NCBI GenBank assembly: GCA_903871975.1
Contig: CAIQIY010000482.1
Coordinates: 1 to 8,776 of the forward strand
DNA from: an uncultured Chloroflexota bacterium
Lineage (GTDB): Bacteria; Chloroflexota; Chloroflexia; Chloroflexales; Roseiflexaceae
DNA: 8,776 bases
Reading direction: 5' to 3'
The notes under the pieces are model-generated. The model saw nothing but the letters and a program-made list of their open reading frames with translations, was not told the origin of the DNA and did not search any database. Shown here in pieces: positions 6,458 through 8,776 of this stretch. How positions within the stretch are numbered: position 1 is the stretch's first letter; the number at the start of each line of letters is the position of its first letter. The position numbers and the translations under genes are program-made.

Positions 6458-8776
6458 ATGTTGCAACTCACCCTGTGCGGTGTATTCCGTGCCATACGTG
6501 GTTCGCACGAGCTCACCGAGCTGCGGACGAACCGATTGCGCGCGATCATCGGATACCTGGCCCTCGAGGCGGACCGTGCACATGAGCGGAGCGACCTCGC
6601 CAGCGTCTTCTGGCCCGACTCGCCCGAAGACCAGGCGATGGGTGCATTGCGTCAATCGTTGCACCGCATCGGGCGCATTCTCGCCAGCGACGGCCCGACG
6701 CCATTGCTCATCAGTCGCACCACCGTGCAGCTTGATCCGGGGCAGATCGACGTCGATGTCCATGCGATTGAGCGGCACCTGCGGCTCTGCGACAGTCACC
6801 GCCATCGCAGCATGGCCGGCTGCGAGGAGTGCGCGGGCCGACTGCGCGCGGCAGTCGCATGCTACAGCGGCGAGTTGCTCGCCGGGACACACCATGACGG
6901 CAGTGATGTGTTCGAACACTGGTTGCGCGAGCGACGGGAGCACCTCGCCAGGCAGATCTGTGCTGCGCTGTATACCCTCGCGACGTACCAGCTGCGGCGT
7001 CGTCTGTACGACGAAGCGGCACAGTCGGCGCGTGCCTGGCTGAGCATCGAACCATGGCACGAGCAAGCCCACCGACTGCTCATCGAGGCACTCGCGCGTG
7101 ACGGGCAGCGGATCGCAGCCCTCAAGCAGATCGATCGCTGTCGTCAGATTCTGCGGGACGAACTCGGCGCCGAACTCGAGGAGGCGACCGTCACGCTGGC
7201 AGCACACGTGCGACGCGGCATGCACGGCGACCGTCATGCCGCAGCATCGCTGATGGCCCTTGGCGGGCAATTCGTGGGGCGGAGCCGCGAAGCTGCCTGG
7301 TTGTGCGCCGAGCTGGCAGATGTCGCACGGCGCTGGCTCACCATCGTCGGCCCGGGTGGTGTGGGCAAGACCGCACTGGCGCAGCATGTTGCTGCACAGT
7401 CGGCAGTGTCGTTTGGCGAAGGTGCCTGGTTCGTCGCACTGGATGGCGCGGCCGACATCGACGACGCGGCGTACATCATCGGCCGTACGCTCGGGCATCA
7501 GTTCAGCAGCGGCGAGCCACCAACGCGCGAACTGGCACACGCCATCATGCATCGCGATCTGCTGCTCGTCCTCGATGGCGTCGAACACCTGGCGCCACAG
7601 TCGGCCTGGTTTGCCAGCCTCATCGAGCATCAGCCGGGGCCAACGTTGATCCTGACGTCGCGGCGGCGGCTCGGCGGCCGCGCCGAACATGTCCTGATGC
7701 TCGATGGGCTGGATGTTCCGTCGTTGGACGAACCGGCCGAGCAGCGTGGCGATGCGGTCGAGCTGTTTCTCGCCCGAGCGACGGCACTTCAACCGCTGCG
7801 CGACTGGCATGCCGAACTCGCGGCGATCCGGCGCATCTGCCGGGCCGTCGATGGCTCGCCGCTCGGCATCGAACTGGCAGTATCGCAGGCGCGTGCAGTG
7901 CATTGCCATGATCTGGCCGGCATCATCGAGCAACGGCTGCACGTGCTCGCGAGCACCGACCTGGCATTGCCCGAACGCCACCATCGGTTGCTCGCCGTCT
8001 TCGACGCGACCTGGCAAGGCATGTCACGGCCACAGCGAACGGTCTTGCAGGCGCTCAGCCTGTTCCACGGCGACTTCTCGTGGCCAGCCGTCACGGCGGT
8101 CGTCGCCGACGTGCTGGGCGATCCGGATGTCGAGGCGGCAACCCTGCGCACGCTCACCGAATTGGCCGACCAGGCGCTCCTGCGTACGCTCCCGAATCAA
8201 CGCTACCGCATGCATGCCCTGTTGCGGCATTCGATCATGCTGGAGTTTGATGCAGACGCGGAGCGCGCGACCAGGCTGCGCAGCGCGCACCAGCGGTGGT
8301 TCCTCGGCGTGCTCACGGCTGGGCCACTCGCGGCTGCGAACCGACGGGCACGGCAGTATGCAGCGACGCTCGTCGACGAGTTCGCCGATATCCGTGCTGC
8401 GTGGGAACGGGCGGTGGCCATCGGCGACGGTGTGGCGCTTGAGGCAGCAGCCCCCCCGCTGCTGGTGATGGCGTGGTGCATCGGACGCTATCGCGACGGT
8501 GCCGGCATGGCACGCACAGCCGCGGTGACTCTCGCCGCGCAGGCATCGGGCGATCAACGAGTGCACCGGCGGTGCATTCACCTGTTGCTCGGTGCGGCCT
8601 GGCTGTATCGCGCAGGTGGCGCAATCGAGCCGATGCGCGAAGCCGTCGCACGCGCGCGTGCGCTGGCAGGATCGGATGACGATCCCGCGGTGCAGCTACC
8701 GCTCGCCATCGCCGAAGGATTTGTGGCGTACGAAACGGGACAACGCGAAGCCGCCGTGCGGATCCTCACGGCGGCA
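6458..8776 (+). CDS. SARP/AfsR-like transcriptional regulator with BTAD, NB-ARC ATPase and helical repeats (3' end outside window)
   Basis: Predicted cytoplasmic, DNA-binding, ATP-dependent transcription activator. The frame is open for 773 codons to the window edge with no stop. Seen, in order: an OmpR-like winged helix at about 1-95 (MLQLTLCG start; FWPDSPEDQAMGALRQSLHR is typical of SARPs); a BTAD domain at about 100-250 with C122-E-E-C125 and the characteristic WHEQAHRLLIEALA helix; an NB-ARC ATPase opening FVGR at 272, with P-loop GPGGVGKT 298-305, Walker B LLLVLDGVEH 368-377 and sensor strand TLILTSRRRL 396-405; a helical/winged section at about 520-610 (ALLRTLPNQRYRMHALLRHS); then TPR-like helical repeats from about 640 to the edge. 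Known: in AfsR-type STAND regulators nucleotide binding and repeat-mediated sensing control DNA binding; BTAD aids dimerisation and polymerase contact. It has its own promoter and lies 736 bases after the preceding gene, so it does not read through from the helicase. Its ligand and targets cannot be read from sequence. The family call is firm. Confidence 0.95.
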   Translation, partial: MLQLTLCGVFRAIRGSHELTELRTNRLRAIIGYLALEADRAHERSDLASVFWPDSPEDQAMGALRQSLHRIGRILASDGPTPLLISRTTVQLDPGQIDVDVHAIERHLRLCDSHRHRSMAGCEECAGRLRAAVACYSGELLAGTHHDGSDVFEHWLRERREHLARQICAALYTLATYQLRRRLYDEAAQSARAWLSIEPWHEQAHRLLIEALARDGQRIAALKQIDRCRQILRDELGAELEEATVTLAAHVRRGMHGDRHAAASLMALGGQFVGRSREAAWLCAELADVARRWLTIVGPGGVGKTALAQHVAAQSAVSFGEGAWFVALDGAADIDDAAYIIGRTLGHQFSSGEPPTRELAHAIMHRDLLLVLDGVEHLAPQSAWFASLIEHQPGPTLILTSRRRLGGRAEHVLMLDGLDVPSLDEPAEQRGDAVELFLARATALQPLRDWHAELAAIRRICRAVDGSPLGIELAVSQARAVHCHDLAGIIEQRLHVLASTDLALPERHHRLLAVFDATWQGMSRPQRTVLQALSLFHGDFSWPAVTAVVADVLGDPDVEAATLRTLTELADQALLRTLPNQRYRMHALLRHSIMLEFDADAERATRLRSAHQRWFLGVLTAGPLAAANRRARQYAATLVDEFADIRAAWERAVAIGDGVALEAAAPPLLVMAWCIGRYRDGAGMARTAAVTLAAQASGDQRVHRRCIHLLLGAAWLYRAGGAIEPMREAVARARALAGSDDDPAVQLPLAIAEGFVAYETGQREAAVRILTAA

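Noticed and set aside
6239..8017. A 592-codon open frame on the minus strand opposite the regulator
   Set aside because: The plus strand encodes unmistakable SARP, BTAD and NB-ARC motifs in this stretch. The antisense frame is a by-product of G/C-biased third positions.
7303..8468. Overlapping plus-strand frames of 202 and 254 codons within the regulator
   Set aside because: They are out of frame with the P-loop and Walker B, and translate to Arg/Ser-rich sequence typical of shifted frames in high-GC genes.
1..8776. CRISPR arrays, tRNA or rRNA genes, insertion-sequence ends
   Set aside because: I looked for regularly spaced repeats, cloverleaf-like arms and transposase motifs and recognised none.

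Overview
The window is high-GC bacterial DNA with strongly G/C-biased third codon positions. All three supported genes lie on the + strand. The organism is probably a member of the Chloroflexota (Chloroflexus/Roseiflexus-like). This is an inference from the style of the right-hand regulator (SARP winged helix, a BTAD domain with a CxxC knuckle, then NB-ARC and helical repeats), the GC content and the hairpin terminators without U-tracts. No 16S or other marker gene is present to confirm it.

Region 1 (1-5094) is the 3' part of one very large gene. It encodes a superfamily 2 DEAD/DEAH-type helicase with several zinc knuckles and a C-terminal DUF1998 cysteine cluster. The reading frame is open through base 1, so the N-terminus with the Walker A motif lies left of the window. 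This architecture is shared with DruE of the Druantia anti-phage system and, more distantly, with the DrmA/DrmB pair of DISARM and the repair helicase MrfA. The partner genes that would decide among these lie outside the window.

Region 2 (5095-5397) is non-coding. It holds two hairpins after the helicase stop, then an AT-richer promoter region with two overlapping candidate promoters and a bipartite inverted repeat. Region 3 (5398-5721) is a small gene with a good ribosome binding site. It encodes a 107-residue protein with a Y-x-C-x2-C-x3-H-x2-H zinc-ribbon signature. A perfect 12-bp inverted repeat follows its stop and probably ends its transcript.

Region 4 (5722-6457) is about 740 bases without a confident gene. 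It contains several inverted repeats and a coding-like minus-strand frame that may be gene debris. It ends in a good sigma-70-type promoter. Region 5 (6458 to the right edge) is a SARP/AfsR-family ATPase regulator, open for 773 codons and cut off by the window end.

The small gene and the regulator each have their own promoter, so the three genes do not form a simple operon. A defence-island reading (helicase, small zinc protein, ATP-dependent regulator) is possible but is a hypothesis; the sequence does not show the genes acting together.
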